Assembly: GCA_036898215.1 (NCBI GenBank)
Contig: CM072546.1
Span: 19,874,877-19,938,876 of the forward strand
Length of the DNA stretch: 64,000 nt
From: Platycarya strobilacea
Taxonomy: Eukaryota; Streptophyta; Magnoliopsida; Fagales; Juglandaceae
Direction: 5' to 3'
Shown piece after piece: positions 10,986 to 23,414 of the stretch. The notes under the pieces are model-generated. The model made no database searches and had not been told where the DNA came from. It saw nothing but the letters and a program-made list of their open reading frames with translations. The translations under genes were made by a program, and so were the position numbers. Position 1 is the first letter of the stretch; each line of letters starts with the position of its first letter.

Positions 10986-11311
10986 TGACGTAAGATAATA
11001 GAGAAACAAACATGAAAACAGAATAATAATAGACAGAGAAGAGGAGAATTCGGAAAGTTCAAAGAATAAGAAGAAGACAAAAAAAAAAGGGTTAGAAGAA
11101 TACGGCTGAAATAAATGCTTTTAATCTCAAAACTCAAGTGAGAGTTCAAAATTCTCGATACAAAGTTTTAAATAGTAAAATAACAAACTCTAAGTAAATC
11201 CTAAAAAAATCAATGGGCTTTAGCCCAAGTCTATTAATACAAATTCAAATAAACTAAATAAAGCATAAGTAAAATAATCTAAAATAATAAAAATAGGAGA
11301 TATCCACATCA
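10986..11311 (-). repeat. 3' LTR of the gypsy element
   Basis: About 326 bp, TG...CA ended (TGACG...ACATCA on the plus strand), collinear with 17641-17965 but visibly diverged. A purine-rich tract (AGAAGAG on the minus strand, plus-strand 11312-11320) immediately precedes it in element orientation and is the candidate polypurine tract. Confidence 0.9.
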
Positions 11312-11951
11312 ACTCTTCTAAGACGAGAGAAAAGCAGTGCTATTGAGTTGACAAATCACAAAATTGTAGTCAATCTTCCAACCATAAGCTGAGTGGTTGA
11401 GTAAGATTCTTTCAATGTCCATAAACACGTGTGAGTGAGGGTCTGAATTTGGTGTCTCCACCAACTCCCTCATAATGGATTAAAGACTTCTTGGGCAAAG
11501 GAAGATCTTGTTGACTCTGATAAAACTCCAATAAATTTGGATCAAGCTGCTGGAATGTCTCTTTGAGAATTCATGTATAGTAAAAATCATGTTGATCTAC
11601 CCAACAAATAAGAAAGTGCTGAACCTCTCCATCATTTGGTCAACACAATCTACTCATCTAAAATAACATAAATTTTTTCTTTGTGTGCTGGGACAAGTGG
11701 TATTGGAGTTGGAGTGGCAAAAGATTCAGGGTCAAGGTTTACAGATGGGGTGAAAAATGATCATTAGAACGAATAAAATTACCTTTGTAAGCAACTAAAT
11801 CATCAATATTGAAAGTAAAATGGTAACAAAAATGTGATGGAAGATTAATGATATATGCATTTAGACCAACTCGCTTTAAAATTTTAAAAGGACTGGCATT
11901 ATGAGCTTGTAATTTAGAAGCAGAACTAGGTGGATGTCGTTCCGGTCTAAT

Positions 11952-14845
11952 TCAGGTTATAACATAATTCCCAATATTAAATTCAACATGTCGCTTGTGC
12001 AAATCAGATCGAAGTTTATATGATACATTACTAGTTTCAAGTTGTTTATTGATTTCAATATGCAAATCCTGAAGATGTTGTACAAATGCATCAACTGACA
12101 CAGATGCACTAGCATAAGGGGACATGGGGATAAGGTTTAAAGACTTCCTAAGCTTAAAACCATGAATAACTTCAAAAAAGCTCACACCTAGAGACCGATT
12201 TACAGAATTTTTATAAGCAATTTGGGCCGTAGGGAGTATCAACTCCCAATTCTAAAGATTTTCTTGGACTAGACATCTTAGTAAATTGTCAACACTGTGG
12301 TTGAAAACTTCAGTTTGACCATCAGTCTAAGGATGATAAGCGGCGGAAACTTTCAATTTCATGCAAACCATATCTGATACAATGGTCTTAGGAAGACCCT
12401 ACAACTTAACAATCTCATTAAAGTACAACTTGGTAACCTTAGACACATCAGAAGTCTTACTACAAGGGATAAAGTGAGCCATTTTCAAGAAACTGTTCAC
12501 TACAACAAAAACTGAGTCACGCTTCTTTGGAGTGCGTGGCAGTCCTAACACAAAATCCATATTGACGTCTTGCCAAAGATAACTAGGGCTAGGAATAAAT
12601 GTGTAAAGACTAGTGTTTTGCCTCTTTTGTTTGACCAATTGATAGTTGTTGCAGGTGCTAACTATTTTAGTCGCATCTTTCTTCAAACTAGCCCAATAGA
12701 ATTAAAGTTCAATCTCTTCTATGGTCTTATCATGTCCAAAATGACATGCCAAGCCTCTAGCATGAACTTCCCAAACTATAAAGTCTCACACTGAAGTCCG
12801 AGAGATGCACAACTTATTAGATCTAAAAGGATAACCATCCTCAAGACGGAAACCATCAGTAGCATCCGACTACCCATTTTGCAAAGTAAGAAAAACATCT
12901 TTAAAATTAGGACATGACTCATACTCTTTCTTGAATCTTTCAAAACTTATGACCTTAACATTCATGATAGACAAAAGGGAGATGCGGCGGCTTAAAGCAT
13001 CAGTTGATTGATTCTCAACACCCTTTCTATGTTTCAAAATAAAAGAATAGGCTTGCAAATATTTAATCCAATGGTCATGCTTAGAATTCAATCTTTTTTA
13101 GGAGTTAAGGTAGTAGAGGGTATCATGTTTTGAATAAAGGACAAACTCCTGGGTAACAAATAATAATGCCAATGATGCAACGCCAGTACAACTGCGTGCA
13201 ATTCCTTATCATAAGTTAAGTACATTGTTTGGCATCATTTAAATTTTCACTGAAATAAGCAACATGGTGGCAATCCTGGCTACGGACTCCACATATTCCT
13301 ACCCCCCAGACATCACACTTAACCTAAAAAATTTTGAAAAAGTCCGGAAGTTGAATAACAGGAGATTCCGTCATTTGATTCTTGATGAACTTAAAAGCCT
13401 TAACCGCTTCTGATATGCAATGAAACTCTTCTCTCTTCATACACTCCGTGATAGGAGTTATGATTGTGCTAAACCTCTTGATGAAGCGAGGATAAAAAGT
13501 GGCTAAGCCATAGAAACTCCTGACGTCATGTATAGTCTTGGTCTCAGGCCAATCAACAATAGCCTAAATTTTTGCGGGGTCAGTAGATACCCCTATAGAA
13601 AACACAATGAAATCAAGGAAGACAACTCTATCAATAAAAAAAGAACATTTCTTCAAATTAGCATACAGGCTTATTTCACGAAGGGTAGAACAAACTTGTA
13701 TAAGATGATCCCAATGTTGTTCCTTAGTTTCACTCTAAACAAGAATGTCATCAAAGTAGACAACAAGGAACTTACCCATGAAAGGCCGAAGAACATGTGT
13801 CATCATGCTTATAAAAGTACTCGGGGTATTTGTCAGTTCAAAAGACATGACCAACCACTCATAAAGACCATCATTCATCTTGAAGGTAGTTTTCCATTCA
13901 TCACCTGGGCAAATTCTAATTTGGTGATACCCACACTTTAAATTAATTTTAGAAAATATTTTGGCACCAATAATCATATCCAACATATCATCAAGCCTAA
14001 GGATGGAAAAGTAATATTTCATAGTGATCCTATTGATGGCCTGACTATCAATACATATCCTCCAAAAACCATCTTTCTTAGGAGTGAAAAGGGTGGGAAC
14101 TACACAAGGACTTAAACTATCATGAATGAATCCTTTGTGAAGGAGTTCATCTACTTGCCTCTGGAGTTCAGCATGTTCATTGGGATTCATCCTATAATGA
14201 CATAAATCCTATTGATGGCCCGACTATCAACACAAAGTAAATCCTTTGTGAATAGGCGCTCCACGAACAAGGTTTATGGCATGCTGAATATCCCATAAAG
14301 GAGGCAATTGGTCATGGAATCCTTAGGAAAGACATACGAAACTCCTAAAGAAATGATTAGGCCTCAATAGGGACAACTATTAGAGACTTCAATAGAACCT
14401 CCATGACAACCACAACAAAAACAACAAAATCGCCCATGAGTATATGCTCAAACTCCGTAAGGTTAATGTTATGCAACCCTTTCCATCCCACAATTTTCTT
14501 TACTTGCTATGAGCCAAGAGGTTTTGGAGGTAAAGGGTTAAGGTGAATCTTTTTTTCACTAAACATAAAGGAACATGAAGTGGATCGACCATGGATAGTC
14601 ACATCCAAATCGAACAACCAAGGCCGACCCAAAATCACATGACTGACATCCATAAGAATGATGTCACACCATATATGATTCTTATACTCGAGAAATTGGA
14701 TAGGCACCAAACAATGCTCTTTCACAGCTATGGAAGAAGTGTCAATCCAAGAGACACTATATGACTGAGAGTGAGGAATTGGATTCAACCCAAGACGGTA
14801 CAAAATAGTCATAGGAATCACGTTAATGTAACTACCACTATCCAC
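11952..14845 (-). pseudogene. gypsy pol remnant (protease, RT, RNase H, integrase)
   Basis: Read right to left. 14845-14507 is an aspartic protease with the DSG active-site triad (MDSGSYINVIP) and a later ILGRPW flap-side motif. 14190-13735 is reverse transcriptase with KKDGFWRICIDSQAIN, SKINLKCGYHQIRI and the catalytic YFDDILV. Around 13091-12950 comes the end of RNase H and the linker (HRKGVENQSTDALSRR). About 12800-12700 is a broken zinc-binding part of integrase. 12686-12399 is the integrase core (VNMDFVLGLPRTPKKRDS) and 12242-11952 its C-terminal part (ILPTAQIAYKNSVNRS). These pieces lie in different frames and are separated by stops, for example in the RNase H region. The element is dead in cis. 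Open frames on the opposite strand here (for example 13528-13941) are shadows. Confidence 0.9.
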
Positions 14846-14926
14846 AATAATTTTACAACCATTATTATTGATCGTGATATAAGTATTAAAAATGGCATGC
14901 TGATGCCAATCATCAGCATCTTTAGG

Positions 14927-16237
14927 TTAGGTAAGGGTACAACATACAACACTTAATCGGGATGTGTCGGGAATAAGGGGCAAAGAACTTAGACCCATAA
15001 GAAGGGTCCAGATACAACCGAAGAAGGTATCCCCATTATCGTCCAAATCATCAAAATATTCAAACTTAGATTCATAGAATTGGTCTTCCAATGGCTCACT
15101 AGCTACATCCTCATGTTCCTTAATGACTAGTGTTCGACTAGGATAATTTGAGAAAATGTAGCCAAAACCATTACAGTTGAAGCACTTCAAGCGAGAGGAA
15201 GTCCTTACAATTTTAGGACCTTTACCCTTATTTTCCTATACGGGAGGAATAGTAAATGGGGGAGGTCTTAGGAAAGACTTAGGAGGAGGAGTGGGCACTG
15301 AGGAGGTGAAAGGATGATTGTCACCATGCTTTCCATACAGAGTCCTAATAACCGATTCATAGTCTTGAATTAAAGAGTAAGCATGATCAAGAGAAGTGAC
15401 ACCCTGAAGGACAAGCTTACGCCTAAACTCAACTTTTAGGCCTTATCTAAACCTATTGAAACTCATGGCCTTATCTACAATGACATGACATCTCATTCGA
15501 AATTCAACGAATTGAGTGACAAACTAAGTCACTGGCTGATTACCTTGTGTAAGGGTATTCTATTGGTTCAACAAATTACTCCTGTAAGACTAGGGTATGT
15601 ACTTCTCTTGAAAGTAGCGCTTCATTTCTTTCTAACTTTCAATAGGACGTGCACGACGCCTCTCAAGGAGATCCTCAACACTTTCTTAAAAGAGTTGGGC
15701 AATGCCAGTTAATTTCAGACTGGCAAATTGAACTCTCTGATCCTCTGAGACCACACCAAACAAAGAAACGACTCATGTCTCTAGTCCATTGAGTAAAATC
15801 TCTAGAATCTAAGCAACCATCGAAAGTAAGAGCATTTAATTTAATGTTTCTGAATAAACGCTCTTCATATGAGGAGGAGATTGAGTACCATAACAGTAAT
15901 GGTCTTGTTCTCACTCGTGATCTTGATATATATCCTCCAAATCACATATAAAATGTTGTGAACAACCTCGTCGATGACGATAATGTCTATTATGAGACAC
16001 TTCAGAGTTATCAGTATCAAACGAACGAGGGCATTGCTGAAAATTGTTCAACCTAGTAGCTAGGTCCTTATTCTCCTCACGAGTAGCAGCCATCTCAATC
16101 TGGACAGCTGCTAGTTGAGTCTGTAATTGTTGTTGACTAGTAGCTAGTGGAGCTAATTGGCATATGGGGGCATCAAATTTGGAGGAGTCTATGGTCAAGG
16201 TACCGAAACTAGAGGTGACAAGACGGCCACTACGCAA
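14927..16237 (-). pseudogene. gypsy gag remnant
   Basis: The capsid-like segment at 15914-15675 (LNALTFDGCLDSRDFTQWTR) matches the retrotransposon gag core that normally reads K-L-x-x-P-x-F-D-G. Upstream in the same strand (16237-15911) is a glutamine/alanine-rich coiled-coil-like segment. A decayed zinc knuckle near 15190 (CFNCNGFGYIFSNYP) keeps the first two cysteines but has tyrosine in place of the expected histidine and last cysteine. Interrupted by stops and frameshifts. Confidence 0.8.
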
Positions 16238-17624
16238 CTACATGCAATGCAACACTAGGTAAATGAAGTGGAAGGGAAAGATCAATAACAACAAGTGCAA
16301 GCAATAAAAATAACAACATGAGCAAAATTTACTCTTTTTTTTTTTGGATTAAGTAAATCCAAATATAGCAAACAAATAATGTTGATATTTAAAGTAAAAA
16401 AGCAAGGACCAAATATTAATCAAGAAAATCTAATCACGTGGGCTTTTTTTCTTAAGGACAATTAATGAGAAGATGAAAGGTAAAAGTATGGACTATTTAA
16501 ATGAGTGATATGGCATAAGAAACAATTAGGCTGAAACAAATGTGGGATGAAATTGAGGACTAACTTAACCAAGGAGTCAAGTGGTTTCAGATAAATATGT
16601 TGTGGAAACAGCAACACATAAAAATAATCGATGCACGTAATTTAAAATGAAACAGTAGCATAAACCAAAGATATATAGGAAATCAGAAACTTCCCTTATC
16701 GTTGAGAAATCGTGCGGTGATGGTGTAGATATTGCACATGTGATGATGATGTTCACAAAAAACCAAGGGCTCCTACGTGTGGTGATGATGTCGAGTGAAC
16801 AAATAAGAGGGAGAGGCCCAAAAGAGATCAGACAATGCCCAAAGTCGAGTGAAAATGTGCCAAAAATGGAAATCAAGTAGTAATAGAGCAACAGACGACA
16901 CCAACGTCAACTATGGAACCAAAGTTGAGATCCACAAGCACCAAAATAGCAACTGGTCAAAATAAAGATGTCTGAAACGCTTGGAACCAAGAACATGCAA
17001 CAATAAACATCGATGACTTGTTCTCCCCTCTCACCATCAGCTTCATACCCAAGCAAGATAATCAACGCAACAAGCTCTTTCTCCCAAACTTGTAGCCCTT
17101 TCTCTTGAAACTCTAGATAAGGAGTGACCTAGTGGATTTCCACCGACTAGAGAGGTTCCAGAGACTAGGTACTTGCCAAAAACTGGTTCTCTCTCTTTCT
17201 CTAATTTTTTTTTTTTTTGTTGACTTGGTTTGAAACTAGACTAATGGGTTTCGGAATATCTGAAGAGGAAGACGAATTGGCTGATTTTGGTTTAGATTGA
17301 AGGGAGGTCTTTGGTGGATATAGGTGAGATCGAGAGAAGAAAAGGGTTAAATGGACGACTTGCAAGTGGGTATTTGGATCAAGGTCTAGTAGCGTAAAAC
17401 CTATGTCGAGGCTCAAAACGTATCCACCGTTCATGATTTATTGAGCTATTGAGTGATCCATATTCGATTTGAGGGCAAGAAGACCATGGATGGAATTCCG
17501 GCGGTGAACTTTTAACTAAGAGAAGTGAGAAGTCGAGAGAAAAACAAAATATCTGGGTGTTTGAGTTATGGAAGCGAGGAAGTTCGAAGATTATCTCTAC
17601 TGTTTGAAATAAAAATATAAATGA

Positions 17625-17636
17625 CTTTTGATACCA
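17625..17636 (-). promoter_or_regulatory. Primer-binding site of the gypsy element
   Basis: On the minus strand, a few bases inside the 5' LTR, the sequence TGGTATCAAAAG matches the initiator-tRNA-Met type site TGGTATCAGAGC except near its end. This is the usual primer for plant LTR retrotransposons. Confidence 0.8.
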
Positions 17637-17640
17637 AATA

Positions 17641-17965
17641 TGATGTAGGATAATAGAAAAACAAACAAGAAAATAGAATTATAATAGATGGAGAAGGGAA
17701 GAATTCAGAAAGCTAAAAATAGAAGAAGAAGATAAAGAAAAAAAGGTTAGAAGATTACGGCTGAAACAAACACTTTTGATCTCAAAACTCAAGTGTGACT
17801 TCGAAGTTCTCAATACAAAGCTTTAAATAATAAAATAACAAATCCTAAATAAATCCTAAAAAAGTCAATGGGCTTTGCCCAAGCTCACTAATACAAGTCC
17901 AAATGAATTAAACAAAGCATAAGTAAAATAATCCAAAATAATAAAAATAGGAGATGTCCTCATCA
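17641..17965 (-). repeat. 5' LTR of the gypsy element
   Basis: About 325 bp, TGATG...CATCA on the plus strand; partner of 10986-11311. The region between it and gag (16238-17640) is the untranslated leader plus decayed sequence with no recognisable domain. Confidence 0.9.
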
Positions 17966-19269
17966 GAGGGCTGAATATATTTTTACTACTTCATTTTCAG
18001 AATTATTATAGAAGAAGTTAGTGTTAATGATATTTAAATGTAATTTTTTTTTATCTAATAATATCGGCTTACCAGTTGGCATTAGTTATGGAAAATTATA
18101 AATCCTGTACTAATTTGAGAGAGCAATCTAAATAATAGTTAAGAATGTATCAAATATATAGATATACATACGAAAATATAACAAAGCATAAAAAAGAAAC
18201 ATTTAATTCTAAATGAATTCTTACAAATTAGATTAAATCAACTAATATCACATTAAAATTATTTGGAAATAAAATTTTAAATTCACATATAATAAATAAG
18301 GAATCATCATAATCAGTAGTTACAAGTTACTAAGTCCAAAAATAGAATAAACTTTGTATTTAAAAAAAGAATAATATAATAAATCTGATAAAAAAATGAA
18401 TTTTATAAGAAATAAATTATTGGTAGAAGATAATTATGGTACGCATACCCTCTCCCCAAATTTATATTATATCTCGCACACCTATGGCCCTCTCTCTCTC
18501 TCTTTAGACAATCTCCCACACCTCTATTTTTTTCTTTCTCTGATTCTGTCTCTCAAACCTTTCCCATCATCTCATCTTTAAACTCTAGATTTATTTTTCT
18601 TCTTTCATCTCTCTCTTTCCCTTTCTTTCCTACGCCAAAACTCTCTTCCATTAGTGGGTCACCATTGTCCCTAACTAGATCTCCCTTTAGACCTGTCTCC
18701 TCAATCTTCCAACATGATTTTTTTTTTTCAGATCTAAGTATTGAGCCTCAAAGAAAATGAAGAAAAAAGCAACCTAGGTTCTTTTTCTACTTTTTTTTTT
18801 TCTAATTTTGAATTAAAGGACAAACTATTCTTCATGTTTTTATTCATTATATATATTCATTGAATAACTGATGATCCACTGATTCTTACTTAGAGAATTT
18901 TTTGACTTATTTGAATGTTTTACTGAATCATCATAGTTGTATGAATTTTAAGGTTTTAATCGATTTAATAGGATCTTAACAAGAGAATTCCTATCAATAA
19001 TAAAGAAAATAGAAGTAAAGCTAAATTACACACAAATAAAAAAATAAAAAGGTAAATATAAAATTCAAGAGGCCTGTAATCATCAACATAAAGACGAATG
19101 AGCCGACTTGAAAGTTTTACATTATAACCACAAAGAAGAGCTTTCAGATTTTTATTCTTTCATATCTTTAGAGAAAGATTGAATCATAGGATTGAAGAAG
19201 TTTCAAACTTTCAATTCCACATATCCATTATAGCCAATATTTGGGTGTTTCTGCTTGAGCCGTACAAGA
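17966..19269. other. AT-rich intergenic DNA with a pyrimidine-rich stretch
   Basis: No gene recognised. A CT-rich stretch spans about 18440-18700. The sequence turns into plastid-like DNA near 19270. Confidence 0.6.
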
Positions 19270-19645
19270 TGAAATTCTCATATACTACAAATGAATGTAT
19301 ATAAAGAACTTAATTATGTAAACTAAAAATCCAACATTGCTGTTACAAGAATTACAAACCCTTACTGACATCCTAATATTCTCACAGAGTTTATAGCCGT
19401 ACAATTATAGAATAGAGTTTCATTTCGAAAAGTAATGAAAATGGCTATTAATTTAACTGAACAAGCAAGTACAAATTGTAGAATGTATCGATAGAAAAGA
19501 AATTGTGTGTGTCGAATGGATCAGAGAAGGTAGAGTTCCTCTACAAACTATTCGAGCTAAAATTGATTATTGTTGCTATACAATTGGAACTATCTATGGG
19601 GTATTAGACATCAAAGTTTGGATATTTGTAGATGAGGAAGAATAA
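19270..19645 (+). pseudogene. rps3: Plastid rps3 3' fragment (nuclear copy)
   Basis: Matches the C-terminal half of plastid ribosomal protein S3: a decayed stretch corresponding to NPNILAEFIALQ-type sequence, then VEWIREGRVPLQTIRAKIDY, YGVLDIKVWIFVDEE and a TAA ending at 19645. There are in-frame stops (for example TAG just before the VEWIREG block) and frameshifts. The 5' half is missing. In plastids rps3 is followed by rpl16, as here. Confidence 0.9.
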
Positions 19646-19791
19646 ACCTTTATTTGACTTGTCTTTACATTCTATGGCAATAAAAAAAATGACAAACTCT
19701 TTCATTCTTTCTTGGTTAAACCAAAACAAAAATGGGCAATTCTATAAGGTTGAATAAAAATTCGATTAATTTTTTGATATTGAGAAAATTG

Positions 19792-21086
19792 CTATTCTAG
19801 TGTGTGACTGGTTGGTTTTTTCGGGTTAGGATTCGAAAAAATGGGACGGCCTATACATAGTATGGACTAATAACTATAAAACTAACAACCAACACCTCGC
19901 TTCATATTATTTGGATCTAAAGAATCGGTTACGATATAATATATTGGTTCTATCATTGTAGCAATGAAAAGTTTTTTGTTTTGCATAAAAAAAGAAAAAT
20001 CAATTTGATTATAAGTTGTAAAGCAATGATAATCAAAATGCAGATAAATAGGAGGATGAGAGAAAGAGAGAAAAAGAATATCAATGCTCTATGATTCCAA
20101 TATGTAATATGTAAGGTCTATCAGTGATCTTAGAAATGATAATGTAATAAAGCATTAATACTAAATTGATTGATCTATAATTAGATGAATTTGTTCATAG
20201 AACAAAAAAATCAAGAGCTTTAAGTCAATAAAGACGAAGAGAATTTACTCACGAACACATTTCATTTTCATTAGGATCTCCATTGTCAAATTCAAGCCTA
20301 ACCATTAATTGGGAAGCAATGGAAACGACGAAACCTATGGATGCATGAGATTCTATTGAAAATAAATCCTAATGATTCCCTGGGTAGGAGGGCGGAACAA
20401 ACTCGGAACCAATCCACTTTTATCTTGGGAGGTCCTGTCATGGAATAACCCTACAATTGGAAAAAATTAAAAGAATAAGTATCCGTTTGCGAAAGTTTTT
20501 ATTTTATTGCATTTAAAAAGTTTTGTCAATCCAATATGATACTAAAATTTTGACATTATATTATCTAAAATATCATTAAAAACATCTATAATATTTTATA
20601 ATTGTTTCATTCATGAGGGGCTAGATGAGAAGAAACTCTCATGTCCAGTTCTGTAATAGAGATGAAATTAATTGAGAAACAACCATCAACTATAACCCCA
20701 AAAGAACCAAATTCCATAAACAACATAGAGGAATAATTAAAGGATTATCTTATAAAGGTAATCTTATTTGCTTTGATAAATATGCGTTTCAAGTAATTGA
20801 ACCCGTATGGATCACATCTAGACAAATAAAAGCAAGGTGGCTAGCAATGACACAAAATATACGTCGTGGTGGAAAAATATGGGTACATATATTTCTAGAC
20901 AAACCAGTTAAAATAAGCCCACAGAAATGTGTATGAGTTTAGGGAAAGAATCTCCCGAATATTGGGTAGCTATCGTTAAACCAAGTAGAATACTTTATGA
21001 AATGAGCAGAGTAGCAGAAAATGTAGCCAAGAGGGCTATTTCAATAGCGGGATCTAAAATGCCTATATGAATTCAATTAATTATTT
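19792..21086 (+). pseudogene. rpl16: Plastid rpl16 with group II intron (nuclear copy)
   Basis: The group II intron begins GTGTGTGACT at 19800 and its domain V/VI region is visible near 20620-20690 (GATGAGAAGAAACTCTCATG). The tiny first exon, normally ATGCTTA, reads ATTCTA, so the start codon is lost. Exon 2 runs from about 20697 (PKRTKFHKQHRG), with a frameshift/stop near 20930 and a premature TGA at 21068 where an arginine CGA is expected. The unspliced intron shows that the transfer was DNA-mediated. Confidence 0.9.
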
Positions 21087-21318
21087 CAAGATAGGAATGT
21101 AGAACCAAAGGAAAGAAGTCTTTGGAATGAAAAAAAAAAACAATTGCAGGTTTCTTTCTTATTCTTCCATTTAAAAAAAAAAAAATTGGACAAACAGTTT
21201 TTTTTTTTTTTTTTTTTACTTTGCCCCTTCTCATCAAAAGAGCAAATAAAAAAAAATTATTCAATCTCAAATCCATTTAAATGTAGCGGACAACAACGAG
21301 GCCTTTTTTGGCCGATTG

Positions 21319-21391
21319 TGGGTGAGGAGGGACTCAATCTCCGACATCGTGGTTCGTAGCCACATGCCCTAATCCTCTGAGTTACAGGCCC
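21319..21391 (-). tRNA. trnR-ACG: trnR-ACG, plastid-derived (nuclear copy)
   Basis: A 73-nt cloverleaf-like sequence on the minus strand starts GGGCCTGTAACTCAGAGGAT. The anticodon arm GGCTACGAACC keeps the ACG anticodon and the 3' half ends CCTCACCCA. Several substitutions relative to the usual plastid tRNA weaken stems, so function is unlikely. Confidence 0.85.
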
Positions 21392-21642
21392 TACCATGTC
21401 TCCACTAGATCTGTTCTCAAGAGTACCCTAAAAAAACCTTTCCTCTACTCAGCCATTTTGGGTTAAAAAGATGTGAGAGCACATCTCTTTATAAGAACGG
21501 TACATTTTAAGGCGAGAAGTGAGAGAGAAGGGGTTTTCATAATTGGGGTTTTAAATAAGACGGCCTTTTCATTTTTCATTTTTTTTTTCTTTTTCATATT
21601 GAAAAGTAATAAGAATGATAGGCATTAAGCTTTTTCTTTTTA

Positions 21643-21765
21643 TCATCCTGGCATCAAGTTATTTTTTCGCAAGACCTCCCCTACAGTATCGTCACCACAT
21701 TAGAGTTTAACCACCAAGTTTGGGATGGATTAGTGTAGTTACTCTACACCTAAGACACTAGAATA
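21643..21765 (-). rRNA. rrn5: Plastid 5S rRNA (rrn5), nuclear copy
   Basis: The minus strand carries a full-length 123-nt match to plastid 5S rRNA, from TATTCTAGTGTCTTAGG to GCCAGGATGA. Differences are mainly transitions. Its position between trnR-ACG and rrn4.5 is the native plastome order. Pseudogene by location. Confidence 0.9.
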
Positions 21766-22021
21766 TCGAACCATGAATGAAGAAAGGCATGAGAGAAAAG
21801 CATATTGGCTAGTGATTGTGAGGCCCCAATTCTTGACTAGAGGGGATACCAAAGGCCTTTACCCTTTCATCCCTTAGATAGAAATAGAGGGTGGGCAGAG
21901 GCCTTTGGTTTTCTCATGTTGTCAAAGAGTGGAATAATAGTTTTTCATGTTTTCAAAGAGTTGAATAATGAAAATAGATGGCGAGTACCTAATCGAATGG
22001 ATCAGGTCATGTAAGAATAAT

Positions 22022-22082
22022 GTTCAACCCTACCAGTTTGTTAGATGCCTCAACTGCAACATCACTGCACTTCTACTTGACA
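22022..22082 (-). pseudogene. rrn4.5: Plastid 4.5S rRNA 3' fragment (nuclear copy)
   Basis: About 61 nt on the minus strand match the 3' part of plastid 4.5S rRNA, through the block GTGCAGTGATGT and the region ending at GTTGAAC. Similarity stops at 22082 inside the gene, marking the junction with the next plastid block. The spacer to rrn5 (21766-22021) is also plastid-like. Confidence 0.85.
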
Positions 22083-22171
22083 ATTCCATTTTCTTCTTTG
22101 ATCTATAAAAAAACATACAAATATTATTTGAATATCTGGAGTTGTAGAAGTGAAAATTCATTTTGTATTAT

Positions 22172-22646
22172 TTAGTGTGCATCTTGTATTTCATCAAAAT
22201 TCAGGACAATATAATCCTTACGTAAAGGCCATCCTATTTAGCTTTTTGGCATTAAGATACATTTTAAACGTGGATGATTATCTAAAAGATTTCCAACATA
22301 TCATAAGATTTTGCTTCTTGAAAATCCACACTTTTCCAAACCCAAAGAATAGAAAGAATTCTAGGATTCCTTCTTGGGACAAATACTTTTATACATATCT
22401 CTTCTGGTTGATTTGTACCATAAGTTATTCTCGTAAGATGATATACACTAGCTAACAGTCCACCTAGTGGTACATCATAGGCACATTGGGAACGTAGATA
22501 ATTGTAACCATCTACATATAAAATGGCAGCAATAGAATATCAATCCTCAGGCTTTATTTGTAAAGTCTTTAATCCTTGGTATTTGAAGCCCAAAATGCTA
22601 TGAACTAGACCATGTTTGACGAGTCAAGCTATGAACTAGACCGCAT
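22172..22646 (-). pseudogene. ndhJ: Plastid ndhJ (nuclear copy)
   Basis: The minus strand matches the NADH-dehydrogenase-like complex subunit J nearly end to end: LVKHGLVHSILGFKYQG, then QIKPED followed by a TGA in place of tryptophan, YNYLRSQCAYDVPLGG, CIKVFVPRRNPRI, and a terminal stop at 22172. A duplicated short stretch near the start (GACTAG/TCAAGCTATGAACTAGACC) and internal stops disable it. Confidence 0.9.
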
Positions 22647-22735
22647 TTTTATTTGTATAAAAGTCTTATTTGTCTATATAACATAAGTATTTCACATTTT
22701 TATTGTAAAGCAAAAATATAAAATAAAAATCCTGT

Positions 22736-23414
22736 CTAATTCACTAATTCATAGGAAGAAATTGAACTCTTGTTCTATTTGAAAAAAGTTTCAAGAAGGA
22801 TCTCCGCAGTAGATGGTGGTTGATAGAGTAATTCTCGGTCATAATTCCCAATATAAGCACTTCGCCCAATATGAAATTTATGGTTAATAGTAAAGTACTG
22901 ACTCCTTGTCGAGACCTAATTCGATCTTCATAGATTTCTTGAGATAGTTTTTGACGAAGTTTTGTTATAGCATCTATAACTGCTTCTGGTTTAGGTGGAC
23001 AGCTTGACAAATAGACATCTACATGAATTAGCTTATCGACTCCCCAAATAGTACTATAAGAATCAGTACTGAACATCCCTCTTGTAATTGTACTCCCATA
23101 ACAAGAACATATTATGGTTCAGGCATTTGTTCAAACAATCTTACTAAAGAAGGAGCCGTTTTCATTGTTATTATCCTGCTATTAAAGTTAGGTCTGTCTG
23201 TCTAGGATTCAATCTTGGTACCAATCCATATCGATCAAAGTTGAATTGTAAGCCTATTAGTGAAGCAAATTTAATGAAGCAACAACTAGTACCATATAAA
23301 AGCAGCTATAAACAGGAGAGTCTTGACCAATTTGAAAAATCATTTCATGTAGTCGAAATAACAAGATTTCGGGTTATTCAATTAAGTAAGGGAAACTCAA
23401 TGTAATTTATAAAT
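22736..23414 (-). pseudogene. ndhK: Plastid ndhK (nuclear copy, 5' end interrupted)
   Basis: The minus strand encodes recognisable NdhK pieces: GTSCCF-like sequence now altered near 23290, LVRLFEQMPEP, MFSTDSYSTIWGVDKL, VDVYLSSCPPKPEAVIDA, QEIYEDRIRSRQG and, after a frameshift, the native end SYELVN-stop at 22736. Codons near the start abut the LTR insertion at 23414. The adjacent ndhC resumes at 25720. Confidence 0.9.

Larger units (their letters stand above)
10986..17965 (-). mobile_element. Ty3/gypsy LTR retrotransposon, decayed full-length (about 7.0 kb)
   Basis: Two direct LTRs (10986-11311 and 17641-17965) bound a minus-strand interior with domain order gag - protease - reverse transcriptase - RNase H - integrase, the order of Ty3/gypsy. 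Candidate primer-binding site and polypurine tract lie beside the LTRs. The flanking pentamers GGGGG (10981-10985) and GAGGG (17966-17970) match at 4 of 5 positions, a plausible aged duplication. Every domain is interrupted by stops and frameshifts, so the copy cannot encode its own proteins. Reverse-transcriptase wording resembles plant chromovirus-type elements, but I saw no chromodomain and do not assign a clade. Confidence 0.92.

Noticed and set aside
13528..13941. 137-codon plus-strand open frame
   Set aside because: Antisense shadow of the gypsy reverse transcriptase, which is clearly coded on the minus strand.
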